DNA of 64,000 nucleotides from Cystobacter ferrugineus (GTDB taxonomy: Bacteria; Myxococcota; Myxococcia; Myxococcales; Myxococcaceae): positions 124,001 through 188,000 of the forward strand of contig NZ_MPIN01000001.1 in the NCBI RefSeq assembly GCF_001887355.1. Reading direction: 5' to 3'. Made by a program: the position numbers and the translations under genes. Every line of letters starts with the position of its first letter. The stretch's first letter is position 1. The notes under the pieces were generated by a model. It was given only the letters and a program-made list of their open reading frames with translations. It did not search any database and was not told where the DNA came from. Of the stretch, positions 1 to 8,801 are shown piece by piece.

Positions 1-1
1 C

Positions 2-553
2 CCGGCGCGGCACGTGCGCGCCGCCACGCTGCCCGTGTTCGCGGACCGCACGGTGACGGTGAGCAGTGGGGGGAAGACGTTCAGCCTCACCGGCTGGAAG
101 GTGGGGTGGTTCATCGCGCCTCCCGCGCTCAACGACGCCGTGCGGCGCGCGCACCAGTTCGTCACGTTCGCCACCGCCACGCCCCTGCAGGTCGCCATGG
201 CGGCGGCGCTGCGGCTGCCGGACGCGTACTTCCAGGAACTGAGCACCGCCTACCACGCCCGGCGCGAGCGCTTGCTCGCGGGCCTCACGCGCGCGGGGCT
301 CGAGGCCCATTCCCCCGAGGGCAGCTACTTCATCCTCGCGGACATCTCCGGACAGGGGCATGGGGACGACGTGGCCTTCTGCCGCCACCTGGTGACGCAC
401 GTGGGCGTGGCCGCCATTCCTCCGAGCGTCTTCTACGGGCCCGAGCACCGGCACCTGGGACGGGGCTTCGCGCGCTTCGCCTTCTGCAAGACCGACGCGG
501 TGCTCGATGAAGCGGTCCGCCGGCTCGAGGAGGGGCTCGCTCCGCCGCGCTGA
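2..553 (+). CDS. PLP-dependent class I/II aminotransferase (C-terminal part; 5' end outside window)
   Basis: This is the C-terminal 183 residues of a fold-type I aminotransferase, which transfers an amino group between an amino acid and a 2-oxo acid in the cytoplasm. The motif SSGGKTFSLTGWKVGW holds the Schiff-base lysine and matches the kynurenine/methionine aminotransferase branch (SxGKTFSxTGWKxGW). The tail GSYFILADIS and the closing ARFAFCK are also typical of this branch. The frame is open to the first base, so the start lies upstream of the window. A SAM methyltransferase follows on the same strand after about 100 bp. The substrate cannot be fixed from this fragment. Confidence 0.9.
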   Translation, partial: PARHVRAATLPVFADRTVTVSSGGKTFSLTGWKVGWFIAPPALNDAVRRAHQFVTFATATPLQVAMAAALRLPDAYFQELSTAYHARRERLLAGLTRAGLEAHSPEGSYFILADISGQGHGDDVAFCRHLVTHVGVAAIPPSVFYGPEHRHLGRGFARFAFCKTDAVLDEAVRRLEEGLAPPR

Positions 554-670
554 GGGCCTCCCGCGCGCCGGGCGCTCGCCTCGCGGCTGGCTCGATCCAG
601 GTGCCAGCTCCCGCTACAAAACCCTCGCCATCCACCGAAAGGGCGGTCCGCTCTGAGCTTCTTCGGAGAG

Positions 671-1381
671 TTGTATCTGCGCTCCACGCTGCCCTTCCTC
701 TCCGCGGAGACGACGGAGCGGGAAGTGGCCTACCTCGAGCGCGCCTTCCAGTCCCTCGCGCTCCCGGGCCCCATCGTGGACCTGGGCTGTGGCCATGGCC
801 GGCACGCCGCTCCGCTGAACACCCGGGGGGCCCTGGCGGGCCGCATCCTCGGCCTGGAGCTGGATGCCCTGTCCCTGCGCGAGCGCCTGCCTGGCTTTCC
901 CGTGGTGCGCGCCGATCTGCGCTCGCTTCCTTTCCGCCCCGGCTCCCTGGCCGGTGCCTACGCCTGGTACTCGACCCTGTTCGTCTTCTCCGACGAGGAG
1001 CACGTGGCGCTGCTGCGCGAGGTGGCGCGCGGTCTGCGACCGGGGGGCCTGCTGGTGTTGCACACCGTGCCGCGCGGGCGCCTGGAGTCCGCGCCCCAGG
1101 CGTCCTTCTCCGGCCGCCTGCCCGACGGCAGCCTCCTGGAAGAGCAGAGCCGCTTCGACGCGGTGCGTGGTCGGGACGAGGCCACCCGCCGGTTGACGCT
1201 GCCCGATGGGCGCGTGCTCTCGGGCCGGTACGCCATCCGCTACTACCGGCTCGAGGAGTTGACCCAACTGCTGGAATCCACGGGGTTTTCGGTGGACTGG
1301 GTCCATGGTGGGCTGGAGGGGGAACCGCCCTCGGAGTCCTCCGTGGATCTCATCGTGGGCGCGCGGGTGCGGCCTGCCTGA
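671..1381 (+). CDS. class I SAM-dependent methyltransferase
   Basis: The product is about 236 residues. Motif I is IVDLGCGHGRHAAPL, followed by an acidic residue (LGLELD) and RADLRSLPF, which is the Rossmann-like methyltransferase fold. The substrate is unknown. The start is uncertain: TTG at 671 has GGAGAG directly next to it with no spacing. Reading upstream in frame there is no ATG or GTG back to the aminotransferase stop. A CTG at 653 would give a start reading MSFFGELYLRS and has AAAGGG about 9 nt upstream, so it may be the true start. The gene follows the aminotransferase in the same direction and may be co-transcribed with it. Confidence 0.8.
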   Translation: MYLRSTLPFLSAETTEREVAYLERAFQSLALPGPIVDLGCGHGRHAAPLNTRGALAGRILGLELDALSLRERLPGFPVVRADLRSLPFRPGSLAGAYAWYSTLFVFSDEEHVALLREVARGLRPGGLLVLHTVPRGRLESAPQASFSGRLPDGSLLEEQSRFDAVRGRDEATRRLTLPDGRVLSGRYAIRYYRLEELTQLLESTGFSVDWVHGGLEGEPPSESSVDLIVGARVRPA

Positions 1382-1595
1382 CATGAGGGGCGGGAACAAC
1401 CTGGCGATAGTCTTGCGCGACGCGGCCCGGGAGATCATCTACACAGGGGGCACCCGACGCCCCCAGGTGTTTGTCGGCGCCCTCCAGGAAGACGTCGAGG
1501 CGGTCGGCGGGAAGCTCGACGCAGGACATCATCCAGTGGACTCGAACCAACATCGCGGCCCTCGCGTCACAGGGCTTGGCAGTCTTCCGCGGCGG

Positions 1596-2516
1596 GTGGA
1601 CCTCTACGAGGTCGGCCCGCGCGACGGCTTGCAGAACGAATTGCGCACACTTCCCACGCGCGACAAGGCGCGGCTCATCGAGGCGTTGATCGCCGCGGGC
1701 GAGAAGCGCATCGAGGTGACGTCCTTCGTCCACCCCAAGTGGATTCCCCAACTGTCGGACGCCGAGGAGCTCTTGCGTCTGGTGGGGCGGCGCGAGGGGG
1801 TGACGTTCTCCGCCCTGGTGCCCAACCTCAAGGGCCTGGCGCGCGCGAAGGAAGCGGGGCTGGAGGAGGCGGCGATCTTCATCTCCGCGTCCGAGGCCCA
1901 CTCGCACAAGAACATCAACAAGAGCATCGCCGAGGCGGTGGCCGAGGCCCGGCAGACGAGTGAAGCGGCGCTCAAGGCCGGCATGCGGGTGCGCGGCTAC
2001 CTGTCCACGGTGTGGGGCTGCCCCTACGAGGGCGAGGTGCCCGTCGCGCGCGTGGTGGAGATCAGCCGGGCGCTCATCTCCGACGGCATCTACCAGTTGA
2101 GCCTCGGGGACACGATCGGCGTGGGCACGCCCCGGCAGACGGAGACGATCCTCTCCGCGCTGCTCGAGTACGTGCCGGTGGAGAGCCTGGCGCTGCACCT
2201 GCACGACACGCGCGGCACGGCCCTGGCCAACGCGCTGGTGGGGCTGCAGATGGGCGTGACGACGTTCGACGCCAGCATCGGCGGACTGGGCGGCTGCCCC
2301 TATGCCCCCGGCGCGGCGGGCAACCTCGCCACCGAGGACATCGTCTACATGCTGCACGGCATGGGCGTGGAGACGGGCATCAACCTGGATCGTCTCGTCG
2401 AGGCGGGCATGGTCGCCCAGGAGCTCATCGGCCGGAAGCTCGCGGGCAAGTTCCTCCAGGCCGCGCTCGGCGAGCGCGAGAAGAAGGCGAGCCGCCGGGC
2501 CCGTAGCCCGGCGTGA
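1596..2516 (+). CDS. mvaB: hydroxymethylglutaryl-CoA lyase
   Basis: This enzyme cleaves HMG-CoA to acetoacetate and acetyl-CoA, the last step of leucine breakdown. From GTG 1596 the protein is 306 residues, the usual length, and begins DLYEVGPRDGLQNE, the metal-binding N-terminus of the TIM barrel. HLHDTRG near residue 200 supplies metal-ligand histidines. GGLGGCPYAPGAAGN near residues 229-243 is the HMG-CoA lyase signature with the active-site cysteine. The frame stays open upstream to 1305, but that extension does not resemble the family. The preceding 210 bp have no recognised gene. Other candidate leucine-pathway genes lie far away in this window (46.3 kb, 59.3 kb, 60.9 kb). Confidence 0.9.
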   Translation: MDLYEVGPRDGLQNELRTLPTRDKARLIEALIAAGEKRIEVTSFVHPKWIPQLSDAEELLRLVGRREGVTFSALVPNLKGLARAKEAGLEEAAIFISASEAHSHKNINKSIAEAVAEARQTSEAALKAGMRVRGYLSTVWGCPYEGEVPVARVVEISRALISDGIYQLSLGDTIGVGTPRQTETILSALLEYVPVESLALHLHDTRGTALANALVGLQMGVTTFDASIGGLGGCPYAPGAAGNLATEDIVYMLHGMGVETGINLDRLVEAGMVAQELIGRKLAGKFLQAALGEREKKASRRARSPA

Positions 2517-2546
2517 GTGTCACTTCGCGGATGGCACGGCGCCCGA

Positions 2547-2849
2547 TCAGCTTGTCGGGGGCACATTCCGCTTCAAGAAGCCCGTGAACCCGCACCACTC
2601 TGGGAAGTCGCCGGTGAAGATGAAGAAGTCATCGATATTCCTCAACCCGAGGGACTCCAGGCGCTGGACGAACTCTGTCGCGGCTTCCCATCCAAAATGA
2701 GGTCCGAAGGAAATGAGATCCTCGTTCACATCTAACGGAGCCTCGGACTCCATCGTGTCGAGCAACTCGCGGTAGCTCACGCCGCGCTGTTCGAGCGCAA
2801 ACCGCCTCACCACGAAGCCGAACTCCGATGTCAAATTCACGGTGGCCAT
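2547..2849 (-). CDS. small 100-residue protein of unknown function, possible partner or immunity protein
   Basis: The product is exactly 100 residues from ATG 2849, acidic and without a signal peptide (MATVNLTSEFGFVVRRF at the start). GGGG lies just upstream of the ATG and serves as a plausible ribosome site. It starts 8 bp after the stop of the secreted, frame-disrupted gene upstream, so the two form an operon. A secreted protein followed at once by a small cytosolic-looking protein is the layout of toxin/immunity pairs. That role is an inference from arrangement only; I recognise no family. Confidence 0.6.
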   Translation of the reverse strand: MATVNLTSEFGFVVRRFALEQRGVSYRELLDTMESEAPLDVNEDLISFGPHFGWEAATEFVQRLESLGLRNIDDFFIFTGDFPEWCGFTGFLKRNVPPTS

Positions 2850-2857
2850 CAATACCC

Positions 2858-3521
2858 CTACATCCCTGGTGGGTATGTCAGCGTGACGTTGTGAATGGGC
2901 ATGTTCTGGACGGGCTGGATGATTTGGAACCAGCCCTCCTTGCCAGCCGTAGTGAGCGCGGCAGCGTCTACGGTGAAGTCGATTCGAATGGGGCCAGTCC
3001 CCCCAGGCCGTGGTGCTCCGGGCACAGTCACATAAACGCGCCCGCTCTGACCTCCCACTCCACCAGGGATGTACGTACCACCATTCTCCGGCCATGCCCT
3101 GGAGATACTGACCACGGATTTGAGCTTGGGCGTCATCCAGCTCATCCGTGCCGAAGTTCCCCACCCGCGAAGAAGGGGCGTTCTCATTCATGAAAGAACG
3201 CCGTTCCCGCGGAGACATCGCCATCAACTCACCTGCGGTGACACGGTCCGGGTCTCGTCTCCCTATCGACTCTCCTGTGGCGTACACGAAAGATGTTCCG
3301 GAGCCACCATCGCGGTCCGCAGTCATCCTCGTGGTGATGGTGCATTCCTGCTCTGCTACGGGGGCTGGAGAAGCATGGCCGCCACAGCGGTTGGCATTCG
3401 CTTCGATCTGCCCCTGTCCCCCATCTTGTGGGTCGTTCCTTCCCGCCAACGCGGACAGGGGGATGAGAGCCATCCACATCAGCGGGATGGTGAGACAAGG
3501 CGTGATGTGCGCGAGACGCAT
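2858..3521 (-). pseudogene. secreted protein of unknown function, reading frame disrupted near 3085-3105
   Basis: The first frame starts at ATG 3521 with a signal peptide (MRLAHITPCLTIPLMWM, cleavage after LSALA) and gives about 140 plausible residues up to IRGQYLQGMAGE. From there that frame degenerates into Arg/Cys-rich nonsense. The next minus-strand frame becomes sensible (ENGGTYIPGGVGGQSGRVYV onward) and ends at the stop at 2858-2860 after NVTLTYPPGM. A single-base indel around 3085-3105 would restore one protein of roughly 220 residues. Base composition is less G+C-rich than in neighbours. It could be a true pseudogene, a phase-variable gene or a sequencing error. No family recognised. 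Confidence 0.6.
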
Positions 3522-3584
3522 GATGCCTCACGGTCATGCTCCGGGGTGCCCACGCCCTTGCCTCGGGGGCGGCAGGAACGCCAC

Positions 3585-5138
3585 CTACTGCACGGTTCCG
3601 GCCGCGCTGCCCGCGGTCAGCGTGCCGCGCTCGGACTTCTCCACCGGGGACGCCGCGTGCGCGGGCATCTGCTCGGGGGCGGGCTCCGTCGTCTCGACCG
3701 GCTGTAGGGCCGGCGCGGGCGCCGGGGGCTCCTGCGCGCTCAGGACGGCGGGCTTGCTGGAGGCAGTGGACTCTGCGGGAGCGGGCGTGGGCTCGGTGGC
3801 GGCGGGCGTGGGCTCGACGGGGGCCGCGGCCGTCTCGGTGGGGCTGGCCGAGGGCGCGGGCTCGACGGGGGCCACGGCCGTCTCGACAGGAGCGGGGGCG
3901 GGCGGGGGCGTGCTGGCCACGGCGGGGGCCGCCGGGGCGAGTTCCGGCGGCAGCTTGCGCGGCGGGACGATGACGGGGGGCGGCACGGGGCAGCGGGTGC
4001 AGGGGCCGCGCAGGGGCACCGCGAGCACCTGGCCAATGCGCAAGAAGGTGCCGCGCAGCCGGCTGGCCTTCTTGATGGCCTGCACGCCGGAGCCGTAGCG
4101 CAGGGCGATGCCGCCGAGCGTGTCTCCCGAGCGCACCCGGTGCATCACCATGTTCTGATCCGGCTGGAGCGCGAGCAGCGGGGCGATGCGCCAGCCCAGC
4201 TCCTGGGCGCGCGGGTTGTAGAAGCGCACGTGGAAGTGATCGCGGTGGCCGCGCGCGTGCTTGATGAGGGCCGAGTCCCCGAAGAGCGAGGCGACCCACT
4301 TCGGATCCTCGCCCTTGCTCAGGGCGTACTCGCGCAGGACCTTCTGCACGCGCTTGTCCACGAGGATCATCTGCACGTCGGTGTGCTGGATGAGCGACTT
4401 GATGAGCGCCCAGTTGAGCTCGAGATCGATGTACTTCTCGCGCTCGCGCGCCCGGATGGGATCCACCGTGGGGTAGTAGAAGCCGAGGTCCACGTCCCGG
4501 CCGGACTGGTGGCTCTTGTGCGGGCGCAGATAGCCGCCGTCGCGGGAGCTGATCTGATTGACCCGGAGGGCGGGGGCCTTGGGGTAGGCGGCCCGGACCT
4601 CGCGGATGGCCCGGATGGTGTAGTCGATCGTCTCCTGGGTGGCCCACGCCAGCTCGGGCGACACGACGATCCACGCATCCCCTTGCGGGAACTGGACCGA
4701 GTTCACCATCCGGCCGCTGTGCACGAAGCCCACCGAGATGGAGCCGAGCGCCTTGGGCTCCTTCTTCCACATCTCCGTGAGCGCCTCATCGGAGTACTCG
4801 GCCGTGTAGGAGGGCCCCGAGGGCACCGAGGTGTCCGTGCTCGTCTCCGTCTCCTCCTCGCCCTCCGCGCCTTCGGAGGCATCCGCCGACTCCTCGTCGT
4901 CCTCTTCCTCCGTCTCGGCGCTCGGGGTGGCCGGGGAGGGCGCCGCGGCGAGGGTCTCCGCCGGGGTGTTCGTCACCGGGAGCGGCTCGGGCGAGGGGGG
5001 CACCGCGGGAGCCGTGGCCTCGGCTGGCGGCGAGCCTTCCGAGGAGGCGATCGTCACCGGAGCGGCGGGAACGGTGGGCGCGACGTGCGCAGTGCAACCA
5101 GCGCACAGAAACAGGACTATCCAGGATGGAGAACGCAC
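3585..5138 (-). CDS. lipoprotein with M74 (MepA-like) murein endopeptidase domain and LysM domain
   Basis: The 517-residue protein starts at GTG 5138 and has a lipobox ending in Cys15 (LFLCAGC). Residues 16-110 are a Pro/Ala- and very Glu-rich linker. Residues about 115-310 form an M74 penicillin-insensitive murein endopeptidase domain: HKSHQSGRDVDLGF (His207, Asp217) and HARGHRDHFHVRF (zinc-site histidines near 298-303). A LysM repeat follows (residues 332-376, HRVRSGDTLGGIALRYGSG), then a 130-residue Pro/Glu/Ala tail. The expected role is cutting DD-crosslinks in peptidoglycan from an envelope-anchored position. It is divergent to the C45-type gene, sharing a 190-bp intergenic region. Confidence 0.9.
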   Translation of the reverse strand: MRSPSWIVLFLCAGCTAHVAPTVPAAPVTIASSEGSPPAEATAPAVPPSPEPLPVTNTPAETLAAAPSPATPSAETEEEDDEESADASEGAEGEEETETSTDTSVPSGPSYTAEYSDEALTEMWKKEPKALGSISVGFVHSGRMVNSVQFPQGDAWIVVSPELAWATQETIDYTIRAIREVRAAYPKAPALRVNQISSRDGGYLRPHKSHQSGRDVDLGFYYPTVDPIRAREREKYIDLELNWALIKSLIQHTDVQMILVDKRVQKVLREYALSKGEDPKWVASLFGDSALIKHARGHRDHFHVRFYNPRAQELGWRIAPLLALQPDQNMVMHRVRSGDTLGGIALRYGSGVQAIKKASRLRGTFLRIGQVLAVPLRGPCTRCPVPPPVIVPPRKLPPELAPAAPAVASTPPPAPAPVETAVAPVEPAPSASPTETAAAPVEPTPAATEPTPAPAESTASSKPAVLSAQEPPAPAPALQPVETTEPAPEQMPAHAASPVEKSERGTLTAGSAAGTVQ

Positions 5139-5328
5139 TGAGTCACAGCATCGCCTGAAATTCCTGGTCCACCAAACAAAGGATCCAACCTGGCGGTACA
5201 GCAGGCGAGCAGGCGGGAAGGACCCGAGGGGTAGGAAGGCCGAGGGCCGGGCGTTCCGGACGGGTTGACGCTCGGTGGGAAGCAGGGGGAGAAGCGTGCG
5301 TCTTCCTCACCCTCGCTTCGGGACGGAC

Positions 5329-8300
5329 ATGACCGCTCTCCGCCTTTCCTCGCGCCTGGTGGGCCTCTGGTGGCTCTCCGCGACAGCCCTGTACGCCGTG
5401 CCCACCCGGGCCGCGCCCGTGCCCCTCTCCAACGCCGGCTTCGAGACGCGTCTGGCCACCGGGCGGCCCTCGGGGTGGAGCGTGAGTGGGCCGGGCCGGG
5501 TGGCGTCCAGCGCGGACGTGCGGTCCGAGGGCACGGCGGGGCTCGTCATCGCGCACCCCGAGGCGGGCGCCGAGACCACCGTCGAGTCCGAGCCGGTGAA
5601 GCTCCAGGTGGGCCACCTCTACCGCCTCAGCGCGTGGGTGCGCACCCGGGGCGTGCGGGCGGACGCCCAGGCGCGCTACCCCACGGCGCTCGGGGCGTGC
5701 GTGTCCATGCGGAGCTTCCCCTTCACCAACTGCTCGCCCTCGCTGGGGGCGGAGCAGGAGGGCCGCGTCTCGGTGCTCTTCTTCGCGCCCCAGGCCACGG
5801 ACAGGGTCCGGCTGCACCTGGGCCGCAACGGCGCGGCCACGGGCTCGGCGTGGTTCGATGACGTGCGCCTGGAGGAGGTGGACGACATCAGTGCGTACAT
5901 CCCCCTGGAGTCCGTGCGGTGGGCGGGCAAGGGCTTCCGCTACGACGACGGCGGGTGGAAGTACGTCCACATCGAGGGCGAGCCGTACGAGCGGGGCCTG
6001 CAATACGGCGAGCTCGTGGCGGAGGATCTCGTGCGCTACATGGAGAAGCTGGGCACGCGCAAGAACGCCCAGGACGTGGCCAACGGGTGGGACCAGGTGC
6101 GGTTGCTCACCGACTCGCTCTTCCTGCGCCGCTACGAGACGGAGTTCCTCGAGGAGATGCGCGGCATCGCGGACGGGGTGAACCGGGCGGGGGTGAAGTT
6201 CAAGGACCGGGAGCTGGAGCTGCTGGACGTGGTGGCGCTCAACTCGATGGTGGACATCCTCATGCTGGAGGACGCCAACGAGGTGAGCGCCACGCCGCTG
6301 TCCGGCCGCACCTTCCTCAAGGCCGAGGACGAGACGGCCCGCGCGGGCGAGGGCGACCATTGCTCGTCCTTCGTGGCCACGAAGTCCGCCACGCGCGACG
6401 GGGGCCTCATCATGGGGCAGATCTTCATGTGGAACGGCTACACCGGGGTGCACTGGGACGTGATGCTGGACGTGCAGCCCACCCGGGGCCACCGCTTCAT
6501 CATGCAGACCTTCCCGGGAGGCATCCACAGCGGCTCGGACTGGTACATCAACGACGCGGGGATCGTCATCGGCGAGACGACGGTGGGCCAGACGCCCTTC
6601 AATCCCGATGGCACGCCCCAGAGCAACCGCATCCGCAAGGCCGCCCAGTACGCGTCCTCCATCGACGAGGTGGCGAAGCTGCTCAAGGAGCGCAACAACG
6701 GCCTGTACACCAATGACTGGACGCTCGCGGATACGAAGACGGGCGAGGGGGCCTGCTTCACGCTCGGCACGAAGACGTCGCGCATGTGGCGCACCGGCGA
6801 CGCGAAGCACACCGCGGACACCCCGGGAGGGCTCGAGGACTTCATCTGGGCCAACAACAACAACCGCGACCTGGAGATGCGCAAGGAGTCCATCGCCAAC
6901 CCCTGGAACGCCCCGGTGGACCTGGCCTTCAACACCTGGAACCGGGACATCGCCTTCCAGAAGTACTTCGAGCAGCACGGCCGGGGTGGCATCGACCTGG
7001 ACAACGCCATCCGCATGCTGGCCTCCAGCCCCATCAACCGTCCGCATGCGTGTGACGGGAAGATCACCACCGGGGAGATGGCGCGCCAGCTCATGTTCCT
7101 CGCCCATTACGGCAAGACGACCCTGCGCGAGAAGAAGGTGGGCGGCCGGTGGATTCCGGACCTGCCCGGCGCCACGCCCCACCTGACGCTCGGCTACACC
7201 ACCTTCAGCCCCGTGTTCGTGGCGGACAAGCTCAAGGCGGCTCGGAGCCGGCGCGTCCAGGAGGCGAAGGCTCCGGCCGGCAAGCGCGATCTCACGAAGC
7301 TCCAGGAGTCGCTCGGCTTCGACAAGAAGCGCCTGTGGGCCAACACGGTGTTTCCCGCCACGGACGGGGAGAACTGGCTGGTGAGTGGCACGGCGGCCTA
7401 TTGGAACCTGCTCCACGAGGCGCCGGACGAGGCGGACAAGGTGTTCGAGGCGCGGCGCGATGCGCTGGCGGAACTCAACGCGCGCTATCTCTATCTCACC
7501 TCGCGCGAGGAGGACGTGGTGCCCGTGGCCGCGCGCACCTCGTACAGCCGCTATGGCACGTATGCCATTCCCCGCATCAAGGGCACCTTCCTGTTGCACC
7601 AGTTGCGGCTGCTCTTGGGCAACGCGTCCTTCGCGAAGGTGATGCGCACCGTCCACGAGCGCTACACCCAGAAGAACATCACCACGAAGGACTTCGTGCG
7701 CACCGCGTCCGAGGCGGCCGGGAGGAACCTGGCGCCCTTCGTCGCGCAGTGGGTGGAGCGCGCGGGACTGCCCGCGCCCCGGCTGCGCGCGAGCGTGACG
7801 AAGGCGCGGGAGGGCCATGACGTGACGCTCGAGGTGGAGCAGGGCGGGGTGCCCTACCACTTCGTCACCGCCGTGGAGCTGGTGACGGACAAGGGCTCGG
7901 TGCTGGAGCGCGTGGAGGTGAAGGGCGCCCGGCAGTCCTTCACCTTCCACGTGGCCGAGCGGCCGGTGCGCGTGGTGTTCAACCCCACCAACGACATCCC
8001 CGTGCCACGCGAGCACTACCAGGTGCTCTCCAATGCGCTGGATGACTTCAGCCAGTTGCTCTTCGTGCACGGCACCGCGCGCGGGGTGGAGGCGGGACGC
8101 ACCCTGGCGCTCGAGTTCCGCGACACCGTGGCGGATGCCTTCTCGGAGCAGCTCTCACCGCTCGAGCCGGACGCCGAGGTGACGGACGCGGAGCTGGCCG
8201 GGCGCGACCTGTTCGTGCTCGGAGGGGCCGAGGACAACGCGCTGGTGGCGCGGCTGGCGGCGGAGAAGAAGCTGCCGGTGGAGCCGGGCCGCCGCTTCTT

Positions 8301-8601
8301 CCGCTGGCAAGGCCAGACGTACGGCCGTCCCGAGGATGGGTTGGCGGTGGCACTGCCCAATCCGTGGAACCCGAAGCGGATGCTCTACCTGTACCTGGCC
8401 AACAGCGGCATGCAGCTCTGGCGCATGACGCGCGCCTTCCAGCCGGGGCGGTTGCAGGGCTGGGCGCTCTATCGCGATGGCGAGGTGACCGCCAAGGGCT
8501 ACCACGACCTCGACGCCCTGGCGGTGGACCTGCCCGCGCCCGCCGTCTCCCCCGAGGGGCCGCAGGTGAAGCCACTCGGAGCGGCGACGGAGACGAACTG
8601 A
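5329..8601 (+). CDS. secreted C45-type acyltransferase/amidohydrolase fused to an M1-aminopeptidase-like C-terminal region
   Basis: ATG 5329 is preceded by GGACGG and opens a signal peptide (MTALRLSSRLVGLWWLSATA). The mature protein of about 1060 residues has an N-terminal beta-sandwich-like carbohydrate-binding-type module (residues about 30-185). Next is a C45 peptidase/acyltransferase domain (about 210-600) with EGEPYERGLQYGEL and the candidate nucleophile Cys345 in GDHCSSFVATK; this family self-cleaves before that Cys. Around residues 735-820 the sequence resembles the C-terminal helical domain of M1 aminopeptidases (KGTFLLHQLRLLLGNASF), but there is no HEXXH zinc motif anywhere. Further beta-rich sequence follows. 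The fusion is unusual; the substrate (acyl-amide, acyl-homoserine lactone, lipid) is unknown. Confidence 0.8.
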   Translation: MTALRLSSRLVGLWWLSATALYAVPTRAAPVPLSNAGFETRLATGRPSGWSVSGPGRVASSADVRSEGTAGLVIAHPEAGAETTVESEPVKLQVGHLYRLSAWVRTRGVRADAQARYPTALGACVSMRSFPFTNCSPSLGAEQEGRVSVLFFAPQATDRVRLHLGRNGAATGSAWFDDVRLEEVDDISAYIPLESVRWAGKGFRYDDGGWKYVHIEGEPYERGLQYGELVAEDLVRYMEKLGTRKNAQDVANGWDQVRLLTDSLFLRRYETEFLEEMRGIADGVNRAGVKFKDRELELLDVVALNSMVDILMLEDANEVSATPLSGRTFLKAEDETARAGEGDHCSSFVATKSATRDGGLIMGQIFMWNGYTGVHWDVMLDVQPTRGHRFIMQTFPGGIHSGSDWYINDAGIVIGETTVGQTPFNPDGTPQSNRIRKAAQYASSIDEVAKLLKERNNGLYTNDWTLADTKTGEGACFTLGTKTSRMWRTGDAKHTADTPGGLEDFIWANNNNRDLEMRKESIANPWNAPVDLAFNTWNRDIAFQKYFEQHGRGGIDLDNAIRMLASSPINRPHACDGKITTGEMARQLMFLAHYGKTTLREKKVGGRWIPDLPGATPHLTLGYTTFSPVFVADKLKAARSRRVQEAKAPAGKRDLTKLQESLGFDKKRLWANTVFPATDGENWLVSGTAAYWNLLHEAPDEADKVFEARRDALAELNARYLYLTSREEDVVPVAARTSYSRYGTYAIPRIKGTFLLHQLRLLLGNASFAKVMRTVHERYTQKNITTKDFVRTASEAAGRNLAPFVAQWVERAGLPAPRLRASVTKAREGHDVTLEVEQGGVPYHFVTAVELVTDKGSVLERVEVKGARQSFTFHVAERPVRVVFNPTNDIPVPREHYQVLSNALDDFSQLLFVHGTARGVEAGRTLALEFRDTVADAFSEQLSPLEPDAEVTDAELAGRDLFVLGGAEDNALVARLAAEKKLPVEPGRRFFRWQGQTYGRPEDGLAVALPNPWNPKRMLYLYLANSGMQLWRMTRAFQPGRLQGWALYRDGEVTAKGYHDLDALAVDLPAPAVSPEGPQVKPLGAATETN

Positions 8602-8612
8602 AGGCGGGGCGC

Positions 8613-8732
8613 TCACTCACCCAGCCAGTAGAGACCCCGCCGGGTGCGCAGCACCTGCTCCAGGAATTCTGAGAAGCAGCTTGCGACCTGCTTGCAGTAG
8701 GCGGGGTCTGGCCACGCCTCGTGTGGCCATCG
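8613..8732 (-). pseudogene. short coding-like remnant (C-terminal tail of an unknown protein)
   Basis: A minus-strand open frame reads WPHEAWPDPAYCKQVASCF and continues FSEFLEQVLRTRRGLYWLGE before a stop at 8613-8615. It has protein-like composition, but there is no ATG, GTG or TTG between it and an in-frame stop at 8733-8735. It lies just downstream of the A+T-rich gene ending at 8802 and in the same direction. It looks like the surviving 3' end of a decayed gene. No family recognised. Confidence 0.35.
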
Positions 8733-8801
8733 TCAGTCCGTATAGGGCAGGAGGCAGCCTGCCCAAAACCAAATGGCTGTCCGCAAGAAGCTAGCGACTC
8801 C

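Noticed and set aside
1539..1549. GGTTCGAGTCC on the minus strand, resembling a tRNA T-loop
   Set aside because: The flanking T-stem has a mismatch, and no acceptor, D or anticodon arms could be formed nearby.
1382..1595. Possible N-terminal extension of HMG-CoA lyase or a small gene in the gap
   Set aside because: The extended sequence does not match the family start, and no frame on either strand has a convincing ribosome site with protein-like content.
5143..8070. A 975-codon minus-strand open frame opposite the C45-type gene
   Set aside because: His/Arg/Val/Leu-rich low-information translation. The plus strand has a signal peptide, a catalytic Cys block and continuous homology-like sequence.
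8711..8728. GGCCAC-N6-GTGGCC hairpin near the gene remnant
   Set aside because: Isolated six-base stem without promoter, terminator or repeat context.
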